Under the pieces are notes generated by a model that was given only the letters and a program-made list of their open reading frames with translations, did not search any database and was not told where the DNA came from. 43,396 bases of DNA from Candidatus Rifleibacteriota bacterium (GTDB taxonomy: Bacteria > Riflebacteria > Ozemobacteria > Ozemobacterales > Ozemobacteraceae), in the NCBI GenBank assembly GCA_029560455.1, contig JAKQKW010000432.1:1-43396 (forward strand), read 5' to 3'. Position 1 is the stretch's first letter, and each line of letters begins with the position of its first letter. A program made the position numbers and the translations under genes. Shown here piece after piece: positions 25,348 through 33,913 of this stretch.

Positions 25348-26781
25348 TTATTTCGTCGGGTGACTGAAACGATAAGGCAGATTGCGGGCAATTTTCCAGA
25401 CGCCGTCTTCTTTTCGCCATTCGACAACAGCCTTAACCGGCCCAGAATCAATGTCGACGCCTGGTATCAGGCTGATTACCCTTACATTGGCCTGGCAATG
25501 AACCTGGGCTTTGTCGAGACCGTTGAATTCGATCGAATCGATACTGTAATCGGCAATTTTTACGTCCATGGCGTTGAAGCGGCTCTGTGCCGTGACGAGA
25601 AGATCATTTCTGGTGCTGGTCACATCAAAGTCGTTGCCAAAGGTCTGCGAAATCCGACTGGCGAAGACGTCAAGCTTTTCGACAGCCAAAGCTGCCTGAA
25701 GTTCATGGTGGGCGGCTGAGATTTCACCCCATCTGGCATCGGCACCAATCTGGGTCGGGTGGGTGTCGCGGTAGGGCATGTTTCTGAATACTTTCCAGAA
25801 AGTTCCTTCTTTTCGCCAGATTGCATCGAATACGTAGGTTTTTTCCCGCACGATCTGTTCAGAAGCCAAGTTTCTCAGCTTGAATTTCACTTCGGTTCTG
25901 ATGCGGGCTTTGCTGTCTGGTAAAAATTCGGTGTCAACCACGCGCCAGCTGAGGTCTTCGAAATTGAAGCCGGCAAAAAGTTCTTCAAAATGCGCAATGG
26001 CGTCATTCCAGGTCGATGTTGAATCCCAGTCGTTGCCGAATGATGGCGAGATGTAGACCTTGAGCATTTCGAGGTCTTTACGGGTTAAAATATGGCGAAG
26101 AATGCTGTTCGCGTCTTTAAGGGTCAGTTCTCGTTCGAGAATGTTCGCGGCTGCAGTTTTGGCCGGACTGGTGACTGCCGGCAGATCGAGAACGGTTTTG
26201 GTGACGGCGGTTTTTGGCAGCTGCATCATCAGTTTGATGGCGGTAACAACCGCTGTAACCTGGTCGACGTATTCTCTTGCCCTGATATCAGCCGGGGTGA
26301 GATTTTTTTTGAGCAATTCACCCTGCTGATAGATAAGTGCTTCGGCCGTGGTCTGTAGATTGATTTCGAGCTTGCTCAGGTCTGAATAAAACAGCTCATC
26401 TTCGGTAACGCGCCGCATCAGCGCCAGTTTGTTGGCTTCTGCCCGGATAATCATCGTCTGCGAAAATGGAACATCTTTCAGGCTGAAACTGCCTTCTTTT
26501 GAAACCGAAGCGGTAACGCCTCCGCAGCTGACTTTGAATTTTGTGAAGTCACTGACGGTTCCGAGAACCGGGCGTATAGAGCCGGCCAGATCGGTCTCGA
26601 CGATTTCTGAGAGCGAGAGTTTCCCTGAGATGTCAAATTCACTGCCGTCAGCCGGGGGATTGAAGCGCAGATCACCTTTGCCGGTGCAGCCGTTGAACAA
26701 TACCATTATTGAAAGAAGAATTAACGAATAAAGCAGGCTGCCAGGTCTTCGGCAACCAGGTCTGATTTTTCTCGACCGCAT
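25348..26781 (-). CDS. Lipoprotein with a duplicated NTF2-like/SnoaL-like domain
   Basis: The protein has about 477 residues. The N-terminus has a basic start, a hydrophobic core SLILLSIMVLF and the lipobox-like NGC, so Cys is the probable lipidation site. After a beta-rich domain (about 30-120) and a helical stretch (about 140-235), two related units of about 115-120 residues follow. They share the phrases SFGNDWDSTSTWND / TFGNDFDVTSTRND and WKVFRNMPYRDTHPT / WKIARNLPYRFSHPT. This indicates an internal duplication. The alpha+beta pattern fits an NTF2-like fold; the ligand is unknown. GGAGG lies five to nine bases before the ATG at 26781, while the longer frame to 26889 lacks one. It is transcribed away from the AsmA gene. 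Confidence 0.75.
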   Translation of the reverse strand: MRSRKIRPGCRRPGSLLYSLILLSIMVLFNGCTGKGDLRFNPPADGSEFDISGKLSLSEIVETDLAGSIRPVLGTVSDFTKFKVSCGGVTASVSKEGSFSLKDVPFSQTMIIRAEANKLALMRRVTEDELFYSDLSKLEINLQTTAEALIYQQGELLKKNLTPADIRAREYVDQVTAVVTAIKLMMQLPKTAVTKTVLDLPAVTSPAKTAAANILERELTLKDANSILRHILTRKDLEMLKVYISPSFGNDWDSTSTWNDAIAHFEELFAGFNFEDLSWRVVDTEFLPDSKARIRTEVKFKLRNLASEQIVREKTYVFDAIWRKEGTFWKVFRNMPYRDTHPTQIGADARWGEISAAHHELQAALAVEKLDVFASRISQTFGNDFDVTSTRNDLLVTAQSRFNAMDVKIADYSIDSIEFNGLDKAQVHCQANVRVISLIPGVDIDSGPVKAVVEWRKEDGVWKIARNLPYRFSHPTK

Positions 26782-26996
26782 TCTGCCTCCGCAAAAATCT
26801 ATATTCAGGTGATCTATCGGCAGACGGAAGCAGGTTTCGAAGTCTGAGACAATCTTAGGTTTGCCGTGCTCAGTTTGCAGGTGGTTCAAATTTGTTCGGG
26901 GTTGTGATAGAGTGAAGAAAAATTATGCTCCGGCGCAGGCGTGGGAGAAGTTTGGGCGCTGAACCGGTTCACAGTTTGACGAATTCGGAGGCAAAT

Positions 26997-29900
26997 ATGA
27001 ACGAAGACGAAGTCAAACCCGCCAGACCGGCACGAGGTCTGTTTTTCTATTTCAAGGTTCTGCTGGTAACTTGTGTTTTGCTGGCGGTCACTGCCGGTAT
27101 CGCCATTTTCTATGTTTATCATCGCCTGACGACTGACAGTCAGCTTGAAAAAATGGTGATGGAAAAAGTCAGCCAGGCAATCAGCATGGACGTGCAGTTT
27201 GAAAAACTGGCAGTTGTTTTTCCTGGTCTTGAGATCAACAATGTCAGAGTTGCAACTGATTCGGCTGATCTCAAACTTGATGCCCATATCGACAGAATTA
27301 AAATCAGACCGGATCTGTGGGCAGCATTTGCTGGCGAGTTAGCTATTGAAAGCCTTTCGATTGCTTCATCTTCGACTTTTCTGGAGCTGAAAGCCGGTAA
27401 AAAAGTTTCAACAGATGACAGCGGCTCCAGGAAATCAGCACTGGATCTGAGCTCGGTTAAATTTCCATTTCATGCCATCGACTTTACCGATCTGCGTTTC
27501 AGCGTAAAAGACGGTAACTCTGGTCAGACGCATGAGGTGCAGCTGAATTCTGCCGCTCTGAGCCGTTCGCTGCTTTCGACTTCGATACCCTTCAACGTCG
27601 ATGCTGTGCTGATCGGAAAAGCCAGGGCTTCAGTAGAAGGCAAACTTTACTGGCCATCAAATGTCGTGGCCGATGTCAATGTTCAGACAGAAAATATTGA
27701 AGAACTCAAAAAGATTGTCCCCGATTCTTTCAAAAAGCATGCGCAGGGTTTTAAAAGCGCTGAGATCAAGGCGCATCTGAAATATCAGCTGGCCGAAGGC
27801 GCCATCGATGTGGAATCGTGCTCTCTGAAGATAGACCCAGGGCTGAGTGCCGAAGCGAAGTGCAGTTTCAGCAGTATTTCTCCAGCTGCCGGCAGCGCCA
27901 GTATCAAACTTTCACCGGTTCCGGTCGATCAGTTCTGGCCGGTCGTCAAAGGATTTGTTCCGGCCGAACATGGTCTGACGCTGTCGGGTGGTCATTTGTC
28001 TGCCAGTGTCGATTTAGTGATTGCCGACGGCAGGGTGTCTGATCTCTCGGTTTCTGCAAAACCGGATCAGATTGAAATGTCACTCAAGGCACTGCCTGAA
28101 AAAGTGCATATCGGGAGAGGGCAGCTTGCCTACAAGGAAGGTAAGCTGAGCCTGAGCGGTTTTGAGGCAAAGATGTCTGATAACCTCGTTAAAATGCCGA
28201 CCGGCAACGTTTCAATGGACCCGGTGGCTTTCAACGGTGAACTTGAAGCCGAAATCAATCTTGATAAAATCTGGAAGCTTGTTTCGACGCATCTGAGTGA
28301 AGAATCACGCCGCATAGTTCCTGGCGGCAAAGCTGCCTTCAAGGGTAAAATTTCCTATGACGCCAAAAAGAGTATCAGAGTTGACGGAACCCTTGACTCT
28401 GAGCAGATTAAGGTCAGTGAAAAGAAAACCTCTGCTGCGGCGACTATTGAAAGACTGCGGGTTCATTTTGATTCGATCGGCCCATCTTCCGGCCAGATCA
28501 AGATTGAAAGTCTTGAAATTAAGGGCGTTGGTGCGGTTGTAAATGTTAATGGTGCAATAAAGAATGCCGCTGACATGGGCTTTGATCTTTCTGCCAAAGG
28601 CGATCTGAGTGTTGAAGAATTCTCGCGTCTGGGCGCTGTGCTGTTCAATGTTCCGGTTAAAGAAGGTCAGTTCAAAGGTGACCTGTCACTTGATATGAAG
28701 GTTGGGGGTACGCTTGCCAACATCAAGCCCAGCGGACGTCTTGAATTCAAAAATCTGGCAGCCGATCTGTCGAATCGCGGTTTCATGATTAATAATCTCA
28801 ATGGTGCTGCCAGCGCCGATCTTGATAAACTCGTTCTAGACAAGCTTTCTGCCGATCTTCTTGGTGGTAAGCTCAGTATCGGCGGCAGTCTGAAAGATTT
28901 CAAAAAGCCGGTGGTCGATGCGAAGGCAAGTATCACGGGTGCTGATCTCAGCGCTATCCGCAGTTTTCTGCAGACAAACTTCCAGGAAATGTCGAAAGAA
29001 ATAGACTTCAGCGGCAATGCCGATCTGAATATTCAGCTTACCGGGCCGGTTTCTGGTCCGGTTATCAAAGGCGAAGCTGAGCTGCGCGCCAGTCGCTTCA
29101 ATCATCCGGCTGTGCTTCGGCCGATCGAAAATATTCATGGCCCACTCAAGTTTGACAACGATGGTCTCAATACCGCCGGGCTGAAAGCTGACTGGGGCAA
29201 GTCGAAAGCGACTGTCACCGGTGCGATGAAAAACTGGGCCAGATTTATCACTGATTTCAAATTCGTGGTCGATCCTCTCGATGTAACTGACGTCGCGGGT
29301 TTCTTTCTGAAAGATACGGGTTATAAGGTTGAAGGCAGTGGCACCGGTAATGGTTCGATTACCGGCGCAGTGGCCGAAATCAAGGTTGACGGCGTGGCAT
29401 CGGTTCCGGTCGGGTTATTCGCGGCGCCGGTCAGTGAAAAGGGTGATCTTTTCAAGTTTCCATTCAAGGCTCTGCAGGCGCGGGCTGTTTATCACGCCGG
29501 TGTTCTGACAGTCAGTTCGGCTACAATGGAGCTTTTCAGTGGCAAGGTTAATGCCAGCGGCAAGGTATTTGTCGACAAGGAACCAATTACCTTTGAGTTT
29601 GACACAAAAATCAATCAGCTGATGACCGAACAGTTTCTGGCTGAGAATACTAAATATAAAGACATTCTCCGGGGTGGTCTCGATGGTACTTTTGCTGCGA
29701 AAGGCAATACCACCGGTCTTGTCAGTCTGAACGGCAATGCCAGCCTGGCGATGCAGAAGGGGCATTACAATTCGCCTCCTTTTGTCAGGCAGATAGCTGA
29801 TCAGCTGAATGCGCCTCAGCTTGCTTCGGGGCCGATCGACAATGCTGCCGGCGAATATCTGATTTCCGGTGGCCGCATCAATGCAAAGAACATGATGGGA

Positions 29901-30389
29901 AAATCAAAAGATGGCAAGGTGACTTTCCTGGGTTCTGTTGGTCTTGATGCGACTCTCGATGGCGAGGCTCAGATTCAGCTGACGCGTGCAGCCTGTCAGC
30001 AGAGCAATGTTCTGAAGCAGCTGGTCGGTAATTCAGAATATCTCGATATTCCGGTCACTTTGAAGGGCTCTTTCATGTCGCCGTCGGTGGGTCTGCCGCT
30101 TGATCGCATGTTAAAAGACGTTGCTGAAAAACGGGCAAAGGAAACGGTTCAGAAAGAGGCTGAAAAAGCTCTTGGCAAACTTTTTGGCATCAAGGGTGGA
30201 GGTAGTAATCCGGCGCCGGTTGCGTCAGCGGCAGTAGAGACCCCGGCAGGTTCGCCGGCTCCGGAGGCCGCTTCCCAGACTGTGCAGCCTGTGCCGCAGG
30301 AGCCCCAGTCGCCTCAGAAAAAGATCGAGAAAAAGATTAAAGACGTGGGCAAAGAGCTCAAAAATCTGAAAAATATTTTTAAATTTTAA
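26997..30389 (+). CDS. AsmA family (AsmA-like, TamB-related) envelope protein
   Basis: This 1130-residue protein has a short cytoplasmic head, one membrane helix (about residues 20-42, FKVLLVTCVLLAVTAGIAIFY) and a long beta-rich repetitive body. The segment VSQAISMDVQFEKLAVVFPG after the helix matches the AsmA N-terminal pattern, and the C-terminal third shows the AsmA-2 type alternation of LSGxxxNxxGSI... strands. AsmA-family proteins bridge the inner and outer membranes and are implicated in phospholipid transport. The end has an Ala/Pro-rich linker and a Lys-rich helix (KKIEKKIKDVGKELKNLKN). CGGAGG lies seven bases before the ATG at 26997; the upstream frame extension has no site. A STAS-domain gene starts ten bases downstream. 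Confidence 0.82.
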   Translation: MNEDEVKPARPARGLFFYFKVLLVTCVLLAVTAGIAIFYVYHRLTTDSQLEKMVMEKVSQAISMDVQFEKLAVVFPGLEINNVRVATDSADLKLDAHIDRIKIRPDLWAAFAGELAIESLSIASSSTFLELKAGKKVSTDDSGSRKSALDLSSVKFPFHAIDFTDLRFSVKDGNSGQTHEVQLNSAALSRSLLSTSIPFNVDAVLIGKARASVEGKLYWPSNVVADVNVQTENIEELKKIVPDSFKKHAQGFKSAEIKAHLKYQLAEGAIDVESCSLKIDPGLSAEAKCSFSSISPAAGSASIKLSPVPVDQFWPVVKGFVPAEHGLTLSGGHLSASVDLVIADGRVSDLSVSAKPDQIEMSLKALPEKVHIGRGQLAYKEGKLSLSGFEAKMSDNLVKMPTGNVSMDPVAFNGELEAEINLDKIWKLVSTHLSEESRRIVPGGKAAFKGKISYDAKKSIRVDGTLDSEQIKVSEKKTSAAATIERLRVHFDSIGPSSGQIKIESLEIKGVGAVVNVNGAIKNAADMGFDLSAKGDLSVEEFSRLGAVLFNVPVKEGQFKGDLSLDMKVGGTLANIKPSGRLEFKNLAADLSNRGFMINNLNGAASADLDKLVLDKLSADLLGGKLSIGGSLKDFKKPVVDAKASITGADLSAIRSFLQTNFQEMSKEIDFSGNADLNIQLTGPVSGPVIKGEAELRASRFNHPAVLRPIENIHGPLKFDNDGLNTAGLKADWGKSKATVTGAMKNWARFITDFKFVVDPLDVTDVAGFFLKDTGYKVEGSGTGNGSITGAVAEIKVDGVASVPVGLFAAPVSEKGDLFKFPFKALQARAVYHAGVLTVSSATMELFSGKVNASGKVFVDKEPITFEFDTKINQLMTEQFLAENTKYKDILRGGLDGTFAAKGNTTGLVSLNGNASLAMQKGHYNSPPFVRQIADQLNAPQLASGPIDNAAGEYLISGGRINAKNMMGKSKDGKVTFLGSVGLDATLDGEAQIQLTRAACQQSNVLKQLVGNSEYLDIPVTLKGSFMSPSVGLPLDRMLKDVAEKRAKETVQKEAEKALGKLFGIKGGGSNPAPVASAAVETPAGSPAPEAASQTVQPVPQEPQSPQKKIEKKIKDVGKELKNLKNIFKF

Positions 30390-30398
30390 GGGTGAAGC

Positions 30399-30755
30399 TT
30401 GAATAATCAGAGATTTACATTGGATTTTAACCGTTCTGGCAGTGTTCAGGTGGTCAGTTTCTCAGGGTTTCTGACCACAGGTCTGGCGCAGGTGCTGACT
30501 CCGGCAGTGGAAAAAAGTCTTGAAGAGGGCGTGATCAATTACCTTTTTGATTTTACCGGGGTGACTATGCTCGAAAGCCCTGCTGTTGCCGTTCTTCTGA
30601 CTGTTACTGAGAAGATCGTCGACGAGCACGCCGGCGAGCTGGCTTTTTGTGGCATGAATGAAATGGCGTCGAAGGTTCTTGAGATGGTCGGTGTTTTTCT
30701 TTATGCCGGCCGTTTTGACAGCCGTGCCGAGGCGTTGCAGGAATTGAACGATTAA
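30399..30755 (+). CDS. STAS-domain (anti-sigma factor antagonist-like) protein
   Basis: The 118-residue protein has the STAS pattern: VVSFSGFLTTG near the start, LFDFTGVTMLESPAVAVLL in the middle, and LEMVGVFLYAGRFDSRAEAL at the end. In SpoIIAA-type antagonists the central loop is DSSG and the second Ser is phosphorylated. Here it reads ESPA, so the phosphorylated Ser is Pro. The protein may bind a partner constitutively. It uses a TTG start with AGGGTG upstream and follows the AsmA gene by ten bases, so it is probably co-transcribed. STAS domains also occur in lipid-transport systems (MlaB), which would suit the AsmA neighbour; this is inference. Confidence 0.8.
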   Translation: MNNQRFTLDFNRSGSVQVVSFSGFLTTGLAQVLTPAVEKSLEEGVINYLFDFTGVTMLESPAVAVLLTVTEKIVDEHAGELAFCGMNEMASKVLEMVGVFLYAGRFDSRAEALQELND

Positions 30756-30846
30756 ATTCTGGCAGCAGCTGCTGAAAATTTGTTTGAATTTTGCATCTGG
30801 TTACGGTAAGCTGTATCTGGAGCAGTAATTGCTCGTGGTACACCTT

Positions 30847-30875
30847 TTGCATAAACAAACGGCAACGAGTAATTA
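30847..30875 (+). promoter_or_regulatory. Possible promoter for the 11-mer repeat protein
   Basis: TTGCAT (30847-30852), 17 bases, TAATTA (30870-30875), followed by AT-rich sequence and the Shine-Dalgarno GGAGG. The -10 match is imperfect. Confidence 0.35.
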
Positions 30876-30905
30876 TTATTTTATTTTGATGGAGGGCATG
30901 AACAG

Positions 30906-32213
30906 ATGTCTAAGACCTGGACAAGATTAATAGCTCTTGTAACTGTGTTCTGCATGTTGTTTTCTGCAGAAGTCTTCGCTGGAAAAGGCTACGATCAGTC
31001 TTCTGGTGGTAAAAAGAAGGTAGGCTTCTTCTGTAAAGTGGGCAAGGCTATCAAAAAAGCCACCCAGAAAGCCGCCAAGGCGATCAAGACCGCTGCTCAG
31101 AAAACTGGCAAAGCAATCAAGACCGCCGCCAAAAAAACCGGCCAGGCCATCAAAAATGCTGCCATCAAAACCGGCAAGGCTATCAAAGTCGCCGGCGCCA
31201 AGATCAACAATGCTGTAAAAGACAGTGGCGTCTGGATGAAGAAGAAAGTATTTGGCTGCAAGAACCGCGTCTGGGTTGTCGGCCATTATGACAAGAACGG
31301 CAAATGGATCAAAGGTCACTGGAGAAAACTCGAAAGCAAACCGGGCAACAATCACCCCGGTCAGGGCAATAATCCTGGTCAGGGCAACAACCCCGGTCAG
31401 ACCGAAGATCCTCTTCCCCCGGTAGGTGATGAACCTGGCGTGCCCGGTGGCGATGCTGGTCAGACTCCTTCCGAACCCGCTCCGATTCCTGGCAATGACG
31501 AACCCGCTCCGATGCCCGGCAGCGAAGAACCAGCTCCGGCTCCTGAAGATCCGGTTCTGCCTGAACTGCCCGAAGGCGATGATCCGGCTCCGATTCCCGC
31601 TCCCGAAACCGAACAGCCCGGTGACGAAGCTGAACAGCCTGGCGACGAACAGCCGGCTCCTGAACAGCCAGCCCCCGAACAGCCCGCTCCTGAAACTGAA
31701 CAGCCCGGCGATGAAGCTGGTCAGGCTGGTCAGGGCTCACAGACCGAACAGTCTGAAGAAGCCGGTCAGGCCGGTCAGGCTGGTCAGGCCTCTCAGGGTG
31801 CCCCGATGAAAGAAGAAGCCGAAATTTCTCTCAGAACCATGGGCATGCTGATGAACGATATCGTCAGACAGTCTGGTGAAATCACCACCTTCAAAAAGGC
31901 TGCTGCTCCTGGTATGAGCTACTCAATGGATGTTCAGAGCAACGTGAATTCGACCTACGAAAGTCGCGAAGCCAATGCCAAGCTCCTGGTCAAGGTAATT
32001 GTCTGGGATCTGCAGCAGAACAAAGGTAACCCCGGTCAGTATTTCAGCTACTTCACCTACAAGATGAAAGATCTTGATCCTGAAAGCCGCAAGCTGATCA
32101 GAGACGTTACCAGAAGAGTTCAGGAAGGCGTTAAATACGGCGCCGGCCATGTCGCTGAACAGTCTGAAAAAGCAGTCTTTGAAAAGAGACTCGAAGAAAT
32201 CGAAGGTTTCTAA
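30906..32213 (+). CDS. Exported protein with cationic 11-residue repeats, a GHW motif and an acidic Pro-rich region
   Basis: The 435-residue protein has a signal peptide (about 1-25, ending EVFAG). Residues 47-105 hold six units of 11 residues, each beginning with K/Q/N-A-I/V-K (KAIKKATQKAA, KAIKTAAQKTG, KAIKTAAKKTG, and so on). This periodicity is seen in LEA proteins and alpha-synuclein, where it forms an amphipathic helix on membranes. Residues about 121-139 have WVVGHYDKNGKWIKGHW, like GHW motifs of surface proteins. Residues about 146-300 are acidic, with Pro/Gln/Gly repeats. The C-terminal 130 residues are an ordinary helical domain. The overall function is unknown. GGAGG precedes the ATG. 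Confidence 0.75.
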   Translation: MSKTWTRLIALVTVFCMLFSAEVFAGKGYDQSSGGKKKVGFFCKVGKAIKKATQKAAKAIKTAAQKTGKAIKTAAKKTGQAIKNAAIKTGKAIKVAGAKINNAVKDSGVWMKKKVFGCKNRVWVVGHYDKNGKWIKGHWRKLESKPGNNHPGQGNNPGQGNNPGQTEDPLPPVGDEPGVPGGDAGQTPSEPAPIPGNDEPAPMPGSEEPAPAPEDPVLPELPEGDDPAPIPAPETEQPGDEAEQPGDEQPAPEQPAPEQPAPETEQPGDEAGQAGQGSQTEQSEEAGQAGQAGQASQGAPMKEEAEISLRTMGMLMNDIVRQSGEITTFKKAAAPGMSYSMDVQSNVNSTYESREANAKLLVKVIVWDLQQNKGNPGQYFSYFTYKMKDLDPESRKLIRDVTRRVQEGVKYGAGHVAEQSEKAVFEKRLEEIEGF

Positions 32214-32235
32214 GCTTCAGCTCAAGAAGTAAAAC

Positions 32236-32264
32236 GGGGCTGCCCTCAGGGGCAGCCCTTTTTT
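32236..32264 (+). terminator. Intrinsic terminator
   Basis: GGGCTGCCC, a short loop and GGGCAGCCC, followed by TTTTTT. Confidence 0.88.
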
Positions 32265-32326
32265 CATGCAAAAAAACGTTGCCTTTTATGCCTGCCCGCC
32301 CCTAAAATGAATCCTCAGGAGATTCT

Positions 32327-33877
32327 ATGAAATTACGTTTCGGGCAGATTTTTCTGGTTGCTTCGGTTATCTCGCTGATTGTCACAATTCTGTGGCTGGC
32401 TTATCCGAGCCGCAACCGGATGTACCATATCGTTCTCACAGGTATCGGTCGCGGTCGAATGCACCCATACAAGGCTAAATTCGAGCCATACAAGGGCAGG
32501 CGTATGGGTGGCGCGGCTGGCATGGCAACCGTCATCAAGGAAACGGTCGCTTCTTTCACCGGTGAACCTTACAATATTTTTTCACTCGGAACAGAAATCT
32601 CCGGCACGGCTGATTCTTATTTTACCCGCGGCCTGTCGATCGTTAAGATTCTCAATATGCTTGGCATAGAAGCGATGCTGCCCGGTAATATTGAATTCAG
32701 TTATGGCCAGAAGCGCCTGGCTGAACTGGCTGAAGAAGCTCAATTTGCCCTGGTCAGCTCGAATATCTCTGAAGCAGAGAGCGGTCGGGCACCGGGTTAC
32801 ATTTCGCCGGAGCTTATCCTGAACCCGGGTATGGGTCTGAAGATCGGGGTAATGGGGATTACTTCGCCAGAAACTCCTAACTTAACTGCAAGAAGCAATA
32901 TCGAGGGGCTGGCCTTTGCCAGACCTGATGAATCTCTGCGGCTGCGGGTCGAAGCACTGCGCCGTTCAGGGGTCGATCTTGTTGTGCTGCTGACTCAATA
33001 CAGCCGTGAGCGGATCACTCTTGAAGACTGGCTAGCCATCGCTTCGGCTTCGCCAGACATCTGTGTCATGCTCGACTATGATATCGAAGCGCCATCACCG
33101 CTGCGAAAAGACGGAATTGTCGTGACCACAATCAGCGGTTACAACCAGACCAAGGAAATTGACGTTCTCGATCTTGAGATTACGCCACCGCCGGTAAGTA
33201 TTGTCAGAATCGCCGGCCGGAGAATTCCGGTCGATCATGCCGAAATCAATGCCGATCCTGACGTTGAAGCCATGGTTGAACAATTGACCAGGCAGAATCG
33301 GGATCTGCGTGACAGCATGATCGGCAGCTTCGCTGAGGACTACGGCAAATCATACAGTTCCGAGTGCTTTATCGGCAATCTGATTACTGATGCCATGCGT
33401 GCTGAATCTGGTTGTGAGATTGCAATTCAGAACAGTGGCGGTATTCAGAACAATATTCAGGCCGGGGATTTCACTCTTGGCGATCTTTTCGGCATCATGC
33501 CTTTCGACAACCAGATGGTGCAGATGGAATTGAAGGGCAGCGATATTCTTGAGCTGCTTAAAATTGCTGCCAGCCGGCAACGTGGGGTTCTTCAGGTTTC
33601 CGGTATCAGTTATGTTTTCAGACACCGGAGCCCGGCGGATTATGCGCTGATTTCTGCGAAAGCCGGCGAAACGCCCATAGACCCGGAAAAGTATTATTCG
33701 GTGATTACCAATAATTTCCTTGCTGACGGCGGCGACAACTTTCTGCCGTTCAGAAACGGCCGCAACCTGAAGTTTGGCCGTCAGCAGCGCGATGTGGTGA
33801 AGGATCATATTGCCGGTCTGAGTCGTAATGGTCCGGTTGTGCTGCGTATAGAGGGGCGTGTGGTGGCAGAAGAATGA
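32327..33877 (+). CDS. 5'-nucleotidase (UshA-like) family protein with degenerate metallophosphoesterase half
   Basis: The 516-residue protein has an N-terminal membrane helix or signal anchor (about 9-27). Residues 33-280 follow the layout of the UshA metallophosphoesterase half, but the metal ligands are missing. The first motif (usually DxH) reads VLTGIGRG. GNHEFDYG reads GNIEFSYG (120-127), losing the His. The expected GHTH site reads MLDY. The C-terminal 5'-nucleotidase domain looks better kept (NSGGIQNNIQAGDFTLGDLF, later ADGGDNF). I expect substrate binding without hydrolysis, which is inference. AGGAG lies six bases before the ATG. An HD-GYP gene starts 36 bases after the stop. Confidence 0.75.
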   Translation: MKLRFGQIFLVASVISLIVTILWLAYPSRNRMYHIVLTGIGRGRMHPYKAKFEPYKGRRMGGAAGMATVIKETVASFTGEPYNIFSLGTEISGTADSYFTRGLSIVKILNMLGIEAMLPGNIEFSYGQKRLAELAEEAQFALVSSNISEAESGRAPGYISPELILNPGMGLKIGVMGITSPETPNLTARSNIEGLAFARPDESLRLRVEALRRSGVDLVVLLTQYSRERITLEDWLAIASASPDICVMLDYDIEAPSPLRKDGIVVTTISGYNQTKEIDVLDLEITPPPVSIVRIAGRRIPVDHAEINADPDVEAMVEQLTRQNRDLRDSMIGSFAEDYGKSYSSECFIGNLITDAMRAESGCEIAIQNSGGIQNNIQAGDFTLGDLFGIMPFDNQMVQMELKGSDILELLKIAASRQRGVLQVSGISYVFRHRSPADYALISAKAGETPIDPEKYYSVITNNFLADGGDNFLPFRNGRNLKFGRQQRDVVKDHIAGLSRNGPVVLRIEGRVVAEE

Positions 33878-33913
33878 TTGTAATAATCCCGGTGGCATGG
33901 TAGAATCGGCATC

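Noticed and set aside
30761..30780. CAGCAGCTGCTG palindrome after the STAS gene as a terminator
   Set aside because: It has no loop and no clear T run, so it would not form an effective intrinsic terminator.
31380..31800. DNA repeats of PAPEQ-like codons and PGQ units, considered as CRISPR or a repeat array
   Set aside because: They are in frame, of variable length and encode protein repeats, with no spacer structure.
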